The notes beneath the pieces are model-generated. The model saw only the letters and a list, made by a program, of their open reading frames with translations, was not told where the DNA came from and ran no database searches. DNA of 64,000 nucleotides from Nitrososphaera sp. (lineage in GTDB: Archaea > Thermoproteota > Nitrososphaeria > Nitrososphaerales > Nitrososphaeraceae): NCBI RefSeq assembly GCF_013388945.1, contig NZ_JACAEH010000021.1, positions 1 to 64,000 on the forward strand, given 5' to 3'. Of the stretch, positions 50,834 to 60,250 are shown in pieces. Each line of letters begins with the position of its first letter. Position 1 is the stretch's first letter. The position numbers were made by a program, and so were the translations under genes.

Positions 50834-52081
50834 TCAAAATCCAGCAGCTATCGGGTCTTCCGGCTTTATCAGCTCGCGCAAAAGAGTCGTGGCGTACGAG
50901 CCTTTCGGAAGCTTGAACGACACGCGCAATGGATTTTGTGAAAAGGCAAGGTCCCTGCACCATAGCGGCGCCTGGCGGAAGCCTCCCTGCTGGCTGAGCT
51001 CCTGCATCTCCTTTATGTAAAAGTCCCTTGCAGCCACACCCTCCTGCTCTAAAAGCCCCTTGGTAATAGTTTCAAACCTGCCCTTGCCAGGCTGGAAGGT
51101 GTAGCCGGCCATCCGCACCGCCGGGACCATCTGCTTGCCCGAAGCGCTGAATTTCATCACCCTGCCAAACGTGAAGGGCCCTTCCATCTCAAAGCAGAGG
51201 TCTCCTTCCTCCGGGCTTGTCACGTCGTGCCCCTGCGCGATTGCAAGGCTCAGGCACCGGTTGAAGAGAAACGACTGGTAGGCCTGCACAAAGAGCCGGC
51301 GGATTGTTATCGGTATCGCCCTGAGCGCCGCGACCGGTTCTTTGCCGTCTGCCAGCGCGGCAAGCAGCTGCCGCTCGATGTCCATGCCGCGGGGCATCTC
51401 CTTCAGTGCGCGGCGATAGTTTGCAGGATCCTCGCATTTTTTCCTGATCTCCCTGCTTGACTCCGAGTCGTATTCTGTGGTGTAACACAGCAACAGCCTA
51501 ACGGCGCCGGCAAAGTTCCGCTTCACAATCTCTCTGCCTGCCAGGTGCGTGACCATCCGCTCGCTCCCGAACCTCTGGAGGCCGTAAAAGTTGGCTATTT
51601 TGCCCGCCTCCCGCGCAAAGCCGCCGATGCTGCTTCCGGCGCCGTGGATTGTTATCTCAAACTCGTTGCCTGCAAGCGACTCCCTGCCGATGGGCTTTTT
51701 CGTAAAGCCTTTGAGCGAGAGCAGGGTGTGCTGGGTTTCGAGCCTCTTGGGAGGGTCCTTCCACGCGTGGCTTGCGCCGGCGTACTGCGTGGTCGCCGCC
51801 TTGGCGTCCTTTATCCCCATAACGCGCAGCCGGAGCCTGTGGACGCGCTCTATTTCCATCAGCGCGTGGTTCGAGTCCACGCCTTCCTTTTCAAGGACGT
51901 AGAGAGGGTAGCGGTGCGCGCCACCGAACGCGGGCGATATGCCTGCAAGGAGCGAGTCGTCCACAAGCTCTGACACCCTGAACCCCTCGCTTTTCTGCTT
52001 TATCGAGCCTCCGGTCCCGGCAAAGTCCGTGCAGTAGCACTCCATCCCTGCCATGCGGTCTATCTCGGGCACGGGCTTCAA
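50834..52081 (-). CDS. truD: tRNA pseudouridine(13) synthase TruD
   Basis: This 415-residue enzyme modifies U13 of tRNA. The catalytic Asp92 lies in GIKDAKAATTQYAG, and NFYGLQRFGSERMVTH with LLLCYTTEYDSESSREIRKK are family signatures. The insertion region (TRUD domain, about 190-330) is present. Start ATG 52081; a later ATG near 52045 is possible. Upstream lies the EVE gene on the opposite strand. Confidence 0.93.
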   Translation of the reverse strand: MKPVPEIDRMAGMECYCTDFAGTGGSIKQKSEGFRVSELVDDSLLAGISPAFGGAHRYPLYVLEKEGVDSNHALMEIERVHRLRLRVMGIKDAKAATTQYAGASHAWKDPPKRLETQHTLLSLKGFTKKPIGRESLAGNEFEITIHGAGSSIGGFAREAGKIANFYGLQRFGSERMVTHLAGREIVKRNFAGAVRLLLCYTTEYDSESSREIRKKCEDPANYRRALKEMPRGMDIERQLLAALADGKEPVAALRAIPITIRRLFVQAYQSFLFNRCLSLAIAQGHDVTSPEEGDLCFEMEGPFTFGRVMKFSASGKQMVPAVRMAGYTFQPGKGRFETITKGLLEQEGVAARDFYIKEMQELSQQGGFRQAPLWCRDLAFSQNPLRVSFKLPKGSYATTLLRELIKPEDPIAAGF

Positions 52082-52148
52082 CAGCTCTGCATGGGCCGGC
52101 CCTGCTTATCTTTGTAACTTAATATCTGGAAGCCTGGTGAACGCAGGC

Positions 52149-52553
52149 ATGGCTTACTGGCTTTTCAAGCAAGAGCCTTCGACGTACAGCTACTCGCAGC
52201 TTGAGAAAGATGGAAAAACTGTGTGGGACGGCGTCGCAAACAACCTGGCGCTGAAGCACCTGCGCGCCGCAAGAAAGGGCGACAGGGCCATATTCTACCA
52301 CACAGGCGACGAAAAGCGGGCGGTAGGGATAATGGACATAGTGTCTGATCCGTACCCGGACCCCAAGGACAAGTCGCTTGTGATAGTCGACGTCAAGCCT
52401 GCCGGCAGGCTGGAAAAGCCGGTGACGCTTGAGCAGGTAAAGGCGGACCCCGCGTTTGCAGGCTGGGAGCTCGTGCGGATATCAAGGCTGTCGGTGATGC
52501 CCGTCCCGGAAAAGCTCTGGGACAGGATAATGAAGATGTCCAAGTATAAATAA
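52149..52553 (+). CDS. EVE-domain protein
   Basis: This 134-residue protein reads MAYWLFKQEPSTYSYSQLEK, VWDGVANNLALKHLRAARKG, DRAIFYHTGDEKRAVGIMDI and ends KLWDRIMKMSKYK. This PUA-related EVE fold binds modified bases in RNA or DNA. ATG 52149 has AACTTAATATCTGG about 27 bases upstream. Stand-alone EVE proteins may read methylated or thiouridine bases; the exact ligand is unknown. Confidence 0.93.
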   Translation: MAYWLFKQEPSTYSYSQLEKDGKTVWDGVANNLALKHLRAARKGDRAIFYHTGDEKRAVGIMDIVSDPYPDPKDKSLVIVDVKPAGRLEKPVTLEQVKADPAFAGWELVRISRLSVMPVPEKLWDRIMKMSKYK

Positions 52554-52574
52554 GGTCTGGGGCTCTGTAAGTAC

Positions 52575-53267
52575 GTGACTCCAAAGAGGCAGGTTGCAAT
52601 AATGGTGGGGGTCTTTTCCGCGCTCGGGGTCGGCGTGAGCGTCGGGATAATCGCCTTTGGAGGAGGCTTTTCTGGGGGAGGCAACCTGTTCAACCCGCCG
52701 ACAGCGGCCGACATCTATGTAGTCGGCGCCCAGGTGACAGACGGCATGGAGCTTGGCTACACACTCACCGGCATGGGGCCTGCCACGTCGCTTGAGGACG
52801 CGGACGTCTCTATAGCGTTTGACAGGCAGGGCGACTCGTGGCTGACTACCTTTAACATAGTAAACGGTACAGGAGCGCGCTCTGACTTTGACCTCCTGCT
52901 TTCTTCCCAGCTTACAAAGGAAGGGCAGCCGGACGAGGAAGCAAAGCCGTTCCTTGAGCCGGTCGAGTCGTCGATACTTGCCATCCGTGACATGGACTAC
53001 GGCGGGCGCGACAAGTACCTCGTGGTCGGCGCCCCGTGGAACACGATATTCTACTCTTCTTCTTCGATTGTGGTGCGCGTGACTGCGCAGGAGACGGTCC
53101 AGACGCAAGCCGGCACGTTTGACGCGTTCTTGCTGAGCTACAAGCTTGGTGAAAAGACAAGCAGCATCTGGGTCGTAAAGGACCTGCCGCTTCCAGTCAA
53201 GGCAGAGGTCTACGACCCGTCAGACCAGCTGCTGTACCAGTACGAGCTTGTCAGCCTGAGCCGGTAA
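52575..53267 (+). CDS. Exported hypothetical protein with N-terminal anchor
   Basis: This 230-residue protein has one N-terminal helix (residues 7-29, VAIMVGVFSALGVGVSVGII) and an outside beta-rich domain (YVVGAQVTDGMELGYTLTGM, VVRVTAQETVQTQAGTFDAF, SSIWVVKDLPLPVKAEVYD). GTG start 52575, shortly after the EVE gene. It resembles other anchored proteins in this window in layout only. Function unknown. It converges with the next gene (17 bases). Confidence 0.75.
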   Translation: MTPKRQVAIMVGVFSALGVGVSVGIIAFGGGFSGGGNLFNPPTAADIYVVGAQVTDGMELGYTLTGMGPATSLEDADVSIAFDRQGDSWLTTFNIVNGTGARSDFDLLLSSQLTKEGQPDEEAKPFLEPVESSILAIRDMDYGGRDKYLVVGAPWNTIFYSSSSIVVRVTAQETVQTQAGTFDAFLLSYKLGEKTSSIWVVKDLPLPVKAEVYDPSDQLLYQYELVSLSR

Positions 53268-53751
53268 AGTACACGTTTTCCATAAGCCAGTCGGCGTATT
53301 TGCGGACGCTCTCGTCTGCCCTGCACCAGAGGTGTATCGAGCCCGGCAGTATCTCGAGCCTGCCATCTGGCATGACGACCTTGACGCCCTCCTTTCCCTC
53401 GTACATGTAGGCGTCCTGCGCCTTTGCGCCTGCCAGCATCTCCTCCGCCTTTTTCTTTATCTGCTCGCGGGGGACTGGAAACTGCTTGCGCCACTTGTCG
53501 ACGACGATGCCGATGTTTTCCATGCCGTACGAGTCCACGTCAGATATCTTGGAAGGCACAGGAAAGTGCAATTGCAGGTTGACGCCGTGCCTTGAGCCCA
53601 CAAACAGCGCCAGCTCGTTCACCTTCTGGTACGCGGCGTGCGGGTTCTTTTTTGCTATCGCAAAAAACGCGTCGCGGTTTTGCGCCACGTTTGAGCGGAA
53701 GTCGTCCATGAGGGCGGAGAACGTCGTCGCCAACGCATGAGTAGCGCGCAC
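53251..53751 (-). CDS. Hypothetical soluble protein
   Basis: This 166-residue protein has DDFRSNVAQNRDAFFAIAKK as an N-terminal helix, then LALFVGSRHGVNLQLHFPVP, VVDKWRKQFPVPREQIKKKA and GSIHLWCRADESVRKYADWL. It is mixed alpha/beta with no known motif. ATG 53751 overlaps no other gene start; it diverges from hemL. Function unknown. Confidence 0.65.
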   Translation of the reverse strand: MRATHALATTFSALMDDFRSNVAQNRDAFFAIAKKNPHAAYQKVNELALFVGSRHGVNLQLHFPVPSKISDVDSYGMENIGIVVDKWRKQFPVPREQIKKKAEEMLAGAKAQDAYMYEGKEGVKVVMPDGRLEILPGSIHLWCRADESVRKYADWLMENVYFTGSG

Positions 53752-53802
53752 GGGGGCCTAATTAGGGTGACTTTATTATACCGCCCACGCGGAGTCTTGC
53801 CT

Positions 53803-55080
53803 GTGACAAGGTCGGAGCAGCTTTTCGGCCGGGCAGGCAGGGTCATCCCCGGAGGCGTCAACAGCCCTGTGCGCTTTTACGAGCCGTACCCGTTCTTTGC
53901 GGCGTCGGCAAGGGGCAGCAAGCTGGTAACAGCCGACCACAGGACGCTTGTCGACTATTGCATGGGCTACGGCGCGCTCCTGCTCGGGCACGCCTACTCT
54001 GCGGTGGCAGACGCCGCAAAAACACAGATAGACAAGGGGACGCTGTACTGCGTGCCCACAGAGCGCGAGGTCAAGCTGGCAGAGATGATAACAAAGATGG
54101 TGCCCTGCGCCGAGATGGTCCGGCTTGTGAACACGGGCTCGGAAGCGACGATGCACGCCATCAGGCTTGCAAGGGCGTTTACAAAGAGAAAAGATGTGAT
54201 AAAGTTCGACGGCGGTTACCACGGCGCGCACGACTATGTGCTTGCAAAGGCCGGCTCGGGCGCGGCAAGCGTGCCTGCGTCAGAGGGCGTCTTGGAAGAG
54301 GCGTCGGCGCACACTTCGGTGGTCCCGTACAACGACGCGCCGGCGCTAGAGCGCGCAATTGAAAAAACAAGGCCGGCGTGCGTCATAATAGAGCCGGTTC
54401 TTGCAAACATCGGGCTCGTCCTGCCTGACAAGGGCTACCTGTCAGACGTGCGCAAGATAACGCAGCAAAACGACGTGGTTCTTATATTCGATGAAGTTGT
54501 TACAGGGTTCCGCCTTGCCCCCGGCGGCGCAGGCGAGTTCTTTGGGATAAAGCCGGACCTGGCTACGTTTGCAAAGGCGCTTGGCAGCGGCTTTCCCATC
54601 GCAGCAATCGCGGGAAGAAAAGAGATAATGAAGCAGCTTGCGCCTGCCGGCGCAGTCTACCAGGCAAGCACGTTTGCGGGCAACCCGGTTTCAGTATCGG
54701 CTGCTATAGCAGCACTCGATGTCTTGGCATCGGGCAAGGATGCGATTTACCCGCAGGTCGCCCGGACCTGCGACAGCATAGTGGAGGGCATCGAGGAGGA
54801 GATCGAGGACACAGGCGGGCTTGACTGCACGATAAACTCGATAGGCTCGATGTTCCAGATATTTTTCACAAAGGACAAGGTGCGCGACGAGGCAAGCGCC
54901 AAGAAGGCTGACTCTGCAAAATTCAGAAAATTGTTTGACGAGCTTTTGAAACGCAACGTGTTCATACCGCCGTCGCAGTTTGAGACGTGCTTTGTCTCGT
55001 ACGCCCATGAGGAGGACGACGTGGACAAGACAGTCGAGGCGTACGGCGAGGCGTTCAAGAAGATAAAGGAACAGAAATGA
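53803..55080 (+). CDS. hemL: Glutamate-1-semialdehyde 2,1-aminomutase
   Basis: This protein of about 425 residues makes 5-aminolevulinate in the C5 tetrapyrrole route. Landmarks are VIPGGVNSPVR, VNTGSEATMHAIRLARAFTK, FDGGYHGAHDYVL, IFDEVVTGFR and the PLP lysine in DLATFAKALGSGFP. GTG 53803 is chosen; TTG 53797 is six bases earlier and both follow TATA-like ACTTTATTATACC by about 25 bases. It is the first gene of hemL-hemC-cobA-hemD. Confidence 0.95.
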   Translation: MTRSEQLFGRAGRVIPGGVNSPVRFYEPYPFFAASARGSKLVTADHRTLVDYCMGYGALLLGHAYSAVADAAKTQIDKGTLYCVPTEREVKLAEMITKMVPCAEMVRLVNTGSEATMHAIRLARAFTKRKDVIKFDGGYHGAHDYVLAKAGSGAASVPASEGVLEEASAHTSVVPYNDAPALERAIEKTRPACVIIEPVLANIGLVLPDKGYLSDVRKITQQNDVVLIFDEVVTGFRLAPGGAGEFFGIKPDLATFAKALGSGFPIAAIAGRKEIMKQLAPAGAVYQASTFAGNPVSVSAAIAALDVLASGKDAIYPQVARTCDSIVEGIEEEIEDTGGLDCTINSIGSMFQIFFTKDKVRDEASAKKADSAKFRKLFDELLKRNVFIPPSQFETCFVSYAHEEDDVDKTVEAYGEAFKKIKEQK

Positions 55081-56021
55081 AGAAAATCAGGGTAGGCACG
55101 AGGGGCAGCAGGCTGGCGGTAGCCCAGACAGAGCTTGCGCTTGGCGCGCTCAGGAAGGCCCGGCCGGGAACAGAGTTTGAGATAGTGACGATAAGCACCA
55201 AGGGCGACGTGGACAAGAGGCCGCTTTTCACGATGGACGAAAAGGGCATCTTTGAAAAGGAGGTCAACGAGGCCGTGAGAAACGGCGACGTCGACTTTGC
55301 GGTGCACAGCCTCAAGGACGTCCCGTCGGACCTGTCGCAGGAGCTGGTTGTCGCCTGCATACCCAAGAGGGCGAGCCCCAACGACGTGCTGGTAAACGAC
55401 AAGGGCCAGAAGCTGAGCGAGCTTGCAGCAGGCTCTGTTGTCGGCACGAGCAGCCTGCGAAGGGCGGTACAGCTGATGAAAACAAGGCCCGACCTGAAGG
55501 TCAAGCCCATCCGCGGCAATGTTGAAACCCGGGTGAAAAAGGTGATCTCAGGCGAGTACGACGCAGTCGTGCTTGCAGAGGCGGGCCTGACAAGGATAGG
55601 CATGAAGGACGTGATAGTGGAGCGGTTCAGGGTGGACGAGTTCGTGCCGGCGCCCGGCCAGGGCGCGATAGCCATCGTCTGCAGGCGCGACGACACCAAG
55701 ACTGCAGAGATGCTCAGAAGCATCGAAGACCCTGTATCACGGGCCGAGATAACCGCCGAGAGAGCCCTCATCGAAAAGGTCGAGGGTGGGTGCAGGTTCC
55801 CGCTTGGCGCGGTCGCTGTAGCAAGAGACGACAGGATAACGCTCTATGCAAGCGTCTTTTCAGCCGACGGCGCAAAGAACATCAGGACAAAGACCACAGG
55901 GAGCGCGAAAAATCCTGACAAGCTCGGCACCAAAGTTGCCGACGACCTGCTGGCGCAGGGAGCAGCAGAGCTTGCCGAAGGGTGGCGAAAGGCTGTGGAG
56001 GAGTGGAACAAAAAGGCGTGA
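55077..56021 (+). CDS. hemC: Porphobilinogen deaminase (hydroxymethylbilane synthase)
   Basis: This 314-residue enzyme polymerises porphobilinogen. Signatures are RVGTRGSRLAVAQTELAL, KGIFEKEVNEAVRNGDVDFA, VHSLKDVPSDL, GTSSLRRAVQLM and the cofactor Cys in EGGCRFPLGAV. The ATG start overlaps the hemL stop (ATGA), and its end overlaps the next GTG start. Confidence 0.97.
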   Translation: MKKIRVGTRGSRLAVAQTELALGALRKARPGTEFEIVTISTKGDVDKRPLFTMDEKGIFEKEVNEAVRNGDVDFAVHSLKDVPSDLSQELVVACIPKRASPNDVLVNDKGQKLSELAAGSVVGTSSLRRAVQLMKTRPDLKVKPIRGNVETRVKKVISGEYDAVVLAEAGLTRIGMKDVIVERFRVDEFVPAPGQGAIAIVCRRDDTKTAEMLRSIEDPVSRAEITAERALIEKVEGGCRFPLGAVAVARDDRITLYASVFSADGAKNIRTKTTGSAKNPDKLGTKVADDLLAQGAAELAEGWRKAVEEWNKKA

Positions 56022-56791
56022 AAGGTATAGTATACATCTGCGGCGCAGGCCCCGGCGACCCCAAGCTGATGACTGTCAGGGCGACGGAGCTCTTGAAAAC
56101 CTGCAACGTGATTCTTTATGACAGGCTTGTCGGGCAGGAGATAATCGACCAGATACCCGGGACTGCCGAGAAAGTATATGTGGGCAGGGCAGTCGGCGAC
56201 CCGACCACGCACCAGAAACGCACCAACGAGCTGATGGCAAAATACGCCCTCAAGGGCAAGAGCGTCCTCAGGCTCAAAGGCGGCGACCCGTTCATCTTTG
56301 GCAGGGGCGCCGAGGAGGCAGAATACCTGCTAAAGCGCGGAATAAAATTCGAGATAGTGCCGGGCATAACGTCTGCTATAGCAGGTCCGGCGTACGCGGG
56401 GATACCGCTCACTCACAGGCGCTACTCGCCGTCTGTCGCCATAGTCACGGGCCACGAGGGCGTTGACAACAAAGGAGAGGCATCTGTAAACTGGAAAAAG
56501 CTGCCGGGTGCTGTCGACACCATAGTCGTCATGATGGGAATCGGCCAGCTTGAGCAGATATCACGCGACCTGAAAAAGGGCGGCATGAAGCCGCGGACAA
56601 GGGTGGCGATAATCGAAAACGGCACGACTGACAGGCAGCGCGTTTTTACCGCGACGCTTGCGACTGCCGCAAAGGTGGCGAAGGAAAACGATGTCAGGCC
56701 GCCGGCCATAGTCGTTATCGGCAACGTCGCCTCGCTTCATGACAAGATAGCGTGGTTCAGGGGTGGCACTGGTGCCAGGCCTGCGAAATAG
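56018..56791 (+). CDS. cobA: Uroporphyrinogen-III C-methyltransferase
   Basis: This protein of about 257 residues methylates uroporphyrinogen III to precorrin-2, leading to siroheme or cobalamin. Landmarks are the N-terminal YICGAGPGDPKLMTVRATEL, YDRLVGQEI, LRLKGGDPFIFGRGAEEAEY and VPGITSAIAGPAYAGIPLTH. The GTG start overlaps the hemC stop (GTGA). Siroheme would be needed for assimilatory sulfite reduction. Confidence 0.95.
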   Translation: MKGIVYICGAGPGDPKLMTVRATELLKTCNVILYDRLVGQEIIDQIPGTAEKVYVGRAVGDPTTHQKRTNELMAKYALKGKSVLRLKGGDPFIFGRGAEEAEYLLKRGIKFEIVPGITSAIAGPAYAGIPLTHRRYSPSVAIVTGHEGVDNKGEASVNWKKLPGAVDTIVVMMGIGQLEQISRDLKKGGMKPRTRVAIIENGTTDRQRVFTATLATAAKVAKENDVRPPAIVVIGNVASLHDKIAWFRGGTGARPAK

Positions 56792-57551
56792 GACCATAGC
56801 GATAACGAGGAGCAGGCAAGACGCACGCGAGTTTTTCGAGCTTGTGGAGGCACAAGCAGGCAAGGCTGTCGCCATACCTGCAATCGAGATAGTCCCGGCA
56901 GACAGAAAGGTCGCGGTGCGGTTTCTGGAATTGCTGCAAAAGAAAAAGCACGACTATTGCGCGTTCATGAGCGCGCAGGCAGTCAGGATACTGTTCGACC
57001 TTGCCGGTACAAAAGCCGCGGACATCCTGAAGCAGACTTTAATCATAGCTGTCGGCCCAAAGACAAGGGAGGAACTTGAAAAGCACGACGTCAGGGCAGA
57101 CATGATGCCTGCCAGATTCTCGTCAATAGGCCTGGTGGAAATGATGTCAAAAAGCAAGCCTGCAGGCAAAAAGATAATCATACCGCGCTCAGGCGAGGCA
57201 AACGACTTTGCCGCAAAGGCGCTGTCGGAGCTTGGCATGAAGGTAGACGAGGTCTTTCTCTACAAAACACGCACGGCAGGGGTGACAGAAGAGTGGAAGG
57301 AATTTGGCGGCATGCTGGAGCAGAAAAAGATTGACGCCGTAGTGTTTACGAGCGCCTCAAACGTAAGGGGGTTCTTTCAGATAATGAAAAAGATGCGCAA
57401 AAAGCTTCCAGAAAGCGTCAGCGCGATCTCGATAGGTCCCTTCACGACTGCCGAGCTTGCAAAGAAAGGAGTCAGGTGCCACGAAGCAAAAGACCATACG
57501 ATAAAGGGAACCGTCGATGCGGCAAAGAGGCTGTTTACGAGCCGAGCGTAA
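56763..57551 (+). CDS. hemD: Uroporphyrinogen-III synthase
   Basis: This 262-residue protein closes the tetrapyrrole ring. The two-lobed fold is visible in RTIAITRSRQDAREFFELVE, AVGPKTREELEKH, IIIPRSGEANDFAAKALSEL and VFTSASNVRGFFQIM, with the final SIGPFTTAELAKKGVRCH. Sequence conservation is low in this family. The GTG start lies within the end of cobA (about 29 bases overlap). Confidence 0.92.
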   Translation: MALVPGLRNRTIAITRSRQDAREFFELVEAQAGKAVAIPAIEIVPADRKVAVRFLELLQKKKHDYCAFMSAQAVRILFDLAGTKAADILKQTLIIAVGPKTREELEKHDVRADMMPARFSSIGLVEMMSKSKPAGKKIIIPRSGEANDFAAKALSELGMKVDEVFLYKTRTAGVTEEWKEFGGMLEQKKIDAVVFTSASNVRGFFQIMKKMRKKLPESVSAISIGPFTTAELAKKGVRCHEAKDHTIKGTVDAAKRLFTSRA

Positions 57552-57657
57552 GGACCAGCTTCACGACTGCAAAGACTATGATGGCCGCACCGCCTGCAGC
57601 GGCGAGCAGGAACTTTTTCTTTGCCGGTGCCATGCGCTTTCTCTTGCGCCGGTTCAT
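57535..57657 (-). CDS. Small basic single-helix membrane protein
   Basis: This 40-residue frame has ATG at 57657 and TAA at 57535. It has a strongly basic N-terminus MNRRKRKRMAPAKKKF and then one helix (LLAAAGGAAIIVFAVVKLVL). On its strand GATAAAGC lies about 25 bases upstream. It overlaps the end of hemD on the other strand. Probably real, but unproven. Confidence 0.5.
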   Translation of the reverse strand: MNRRKRKRMAPAKKKFLLAAAGGAAIIVFAVVKLVLTLGS

Positions 57658-57704
57658 TAAAAGCTACCGCCAGCTTTATCTTTGCTTTTGCGCGATAAGC
57701 CCCG

Positions 57705-59060
57705 TTGGAAAAGTTCGACCTTATCGTGATTGGAAGCGGCTCTGGCCTTGACGTGGCAAACGCGGCGGCGCAAGGGGGCATGAAGGTAGCCATAATAGAA
57801 AAGGACAGGATGGGAGGCACGTGCCTCAACAGGGGCTGCATACCCTCAAAGCTTCTCCTGCACAGCGCGGACGTGATGGAGGCGATAAAGGGCGCCGGCA
57901 CGTTTGGCATAGAGGTCGCAGGCGTGAAGGTGGACTTTGAAAAGATAGTCAGGCGCACAAACGGCATCATCGACCCCGACTCTGAAGGGATACGCAGGGC
58001 GTTTGAAAGCATAGACAACCCGATGCTGTTTCACGCAGAATGCAAGTTCGTGGGCAAAAAAGAGATTGCAGTCGCAGGCAGGACGATAACCGCCGATAAA
58101 ATATTGATAGCAAGCGGGACGAGGCCGGGCGTCCCGAAAGTTGAGGGGCTTGAAGGCTCGGGCTTTATAACAACCGACGAGGCGCTGAGGCTGGAAAAGC
58201 AGCCCAGGGTGCTGACCATAATAGGCGGCGGCTACATCGCCTGCGAGCTGGGGCACTTTTTCGGCGCGCTTGGCACCAAGGTCAACATAGTACAGCGCAG
58301 AGACGTGATCCTGGTGGACGAGGACGAGGAGGTCGCCAAGAGGTTCACAGAAGTGTTTTCAAAAAAGCACAGCGTCTACACCGGTTTCACCCCAATGTCG
58401 GTTGCCAAAAAGGACGGCAGCTTTGTGGTGAGCGCAAAGAACAGGCAGGGCGAGGAGGTAAAGATAGAGTCCGACCAGCTCCTGGTAGCGGCAGGCAGGG
58501 TGCCAAACTCTGACATGCTTGACCTTGAAAAGACCGGCGTCAGGACCGACAAGGCAGGGTTCATACAAGTAGACGAGTACCTTGAAACAAGCGTCAAGGG
58601 GATATTTGCCCTTGGTGACGCGATTGGCAGGTACCTGTTCAAGCATTCTGCAAACCACGAGGCGCAGTACGCGTACAACAACATCGCCCGGCAGAAAAAA
58701 ATAGCAGTCGACTACACTGCAATGCCGCACGCTGTGTTTGCGTCGCCGCAGGTGGCCGGCGTCGGGCAGACAGAGCAGGAGCTGAGGGAAAAGGGCGTGC
58801 ACTATGCAAAAGCCGTGTACCCTTACATCAACACGGCAATGGGCGAGGCGCTTGAGGACAGGGACGGCTTTGTCAAGCTTCTGGTCGGGCACGACAGGAA
58901 GATACTTGGCTGCCACATAATCGGGACCGACGCGTCTGTGCTCATACACGAAGTGCTGGTGGTCATGAAGATGGGCGGCACGGTAGACCATATCGCAAAC
59001 ACGGTGCACATACACCCCGCGCTTTCAGAAGTGGTGGCAAGGGCGTCGTACTCTGTCTGA
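57705..59060 (+). CDS. Dihydrolipoamide dehydrogenase-like flavoprotein disulfide reductase
   Basis: This 451-residue FAD/NAD enzyme has SGSGLDVANAAAQGG for FAD, the redox pair Cys40/Cys45 in GGTCLNRGCIPSKLL, TIIGGGYIACELGHFFGALG for NAD, and FALGDAIGRYLFKHSANHEA. HIHPALSEVV holds the catalytic His-Glu pair. The TTG start has GCTTTATCTTTGC about 27 bases upstream. Lipoamide, mercuric or other disulfide substrates cannot be separated by eye, and no lipoyl-domain gene lies nearby. Confidence 0.93.
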   Translation: MEKFDLIVIGSGSGLDVANAAAQGGMKVAIIEKDRMGGTCLNRGCIPSKLLLHSADVMEAIKGAGTFGIEVAGVKVDFEKIVRRTNGIIDPDSEGIRRAFESIDNPMLFHAECKFVGKKEIAVAGRTITADKILIASGTRPGVPKVEGLEGSGFITTDEALRLEKQPRVLTIIGGGYIACELGHFFGALGTKVNIVQRRDVILVDEDEEVAKRFTEVFSKKHSVYTGFTPMSVAKKDGSFVVSAKNRQGEEVKIESDQLLVAAGRVPNSDMLDLEKTGVRTDKAGFIQVDEYLETSVKGIFALGDAIGRYLFKHSANHEAQYAYNNIARQKKIAVDYTAMPHAVFASPQVAGVGQTEQELREKGVHYAKAVYPYINTAMGEALEDRDGFVKLLVGHDRKILGCHIIGTDASVLIHEVLVVMKMGGTVDHIANTVHIHPALSEVVARASYSV

Positions 59061-59145
59061 CAGGCAAGCCCTCATCGGCAATTCAGTGTGTAACTGCCTC
59101 TTCCATACAAAGACTATTGTCGCAACCAGGCCCACCTACGCCTAG

Positions 59146-59892
59146 TTGAGCAGGCAGTCTTCGCGCAGGGGAGTAACCACGATGGTCACGGTGCTTGCCG
59201 GTGTCATTGCGGTGCTTGGCACAAGCGTGCTCTTTCTGTCAGGCGAGTCGCTGAGCTCGTTCTTTGGCGACGTTGGCAGGACGTTTGGAAATTCGCAAGA
59301 AAGCCAGACTCAAAGCGAGCCCCTGCCTGCGGCGCAGGAGCAGTCCGGCCCGCCAGTCGAAACAGAGACAGAGGAGCAGCCCGCCGAAGTTGCAGAGCAG
59401 CCAACGATAGGGTGCGAGGCCCTCAACATTGCAGGCGAGCATCCAGCCGTGCACACCGGCAGCGACTGCTTTGCGATATCAAACGAGCACATCTGGGTCA
59501 ACAAAGTCATTGGCAGGCTGAACGAAAGGACGGCCACCGCATTTGTCGTGGAAAACACGGGGACGACAGAGATAACTATCAGCTCCATCCGGGTCAAAGA
59601 TGTCGCCGTGCTTTCGTCGCACTGGTTCTTTACTTCGGATCCTTCTGTCGTCAAGCCTGCCAACCTGGAAAAGGATCTGCCTGCAGACTATACTGAAGGC
59701 CTAGTTGCCATAGGAGGCGGCCTGGTGTCCATGAAGTCCGGACAGATAACCCTGCAGCAGGGTCAGGCTGCCATCGTATATCTGGATGAGGCGGGCGGGC
59801 TTACAGAGAGGGACGCAGGCAGCATTATAACGCTCAGCGTGCATGCAGGCCAGATACAGGTGGAAAAAGCCGTCACGGTAGTCAGGGCATAG
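59146..59892 (+). CDS. Exported protein with possible type IV pilin/archaellin-like signal
   Basis: This 248-residue protein has SRRG directly before the hydrophobic VTTMVTVLAGVIAVLGTSVL, reminiscent of class III (prepilin-type) signal peptides. It is followed by an acidic Gln/Glu/Pro-rich linker (TETEEQPAEVAEQP) and a beta-sandwich (CEALNIAG to the end) with two cysteines. TTG start 59146. It may be a surface filament or an anchored extracellular protein. No pilus assembly genes are nearby. Confidence 0.7.
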   Translation: MSRQSSRRGVTTMVTVLAGVIAVLGTSVLFLSGESLSSFFGDVGRTFGNSQESQTQSEPLPAAQEQSGPPVETETEEQPAEVAEQPTIGCEALNIAGEHPAVHTGSDCFAISNEHIWVNKVIGRLNERTATAFVVENTGTTEITISSIRVKDVAVLSSHWFFTSDPSVVKPANLEKDLPADYTEGLVAIGGGLVSMKSGQITLQQGQAAIVYLDEAGGLTERDAGSIITLSVHAGQIQVEKAVTVVRA

Positions 59893-60001
59893 GAGAGGCC
59901 GCCGTGGCAGACGAAAACAGGCCGCCCTGAGCAGAAAGCTAGAATCTCTTTCAAGAAGAACCTTTGACAGATCTTTAAAGCAACGGGCGCGAACAATCCC
60001 T

Positions 60002-60148
60002 ATGAGCCTCCGGTGCTTGGAATGTGCAAGCGACCTGCGCGACAGGGTGCTTGTGACAAGGCTAGCGGACATCAGCGTGTGGTTCTGCGACTCGTGCGGG
60101 ATCTACTATGACAAGGAGGAGATGAAGGACCTGGTGCTCTGCCCGTAG
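60002..60148 (+). CDS. Small zinc-ribbon protein
   Basis: This 48-residue frame has ATG at 60002 and TAG at 60146. Two CxxC pairs, CLECASDL and FCDSCGIYYD, are spaced like a zinc ribbon. ATCTTTAAAGCAAC lies about 27 bases before ATG, supporting expression. Function unknown; possibly a tiny regulator. Confidence 0.7.
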   Translation: MSLRCLECASDLRDRVLVTRLADISVWFCDSCGIYYDKEEMKDLVLCP

Positions 60149-60250
60149 TCCTTGAGAGGCCCGCCGTATGTCTGCCAGTACCCCATACAACCCGTCTTAT
60201 ACTGTTGTTGTCATTTCAGATATTACATTTCGGCAAAGGGTGAACAGTGC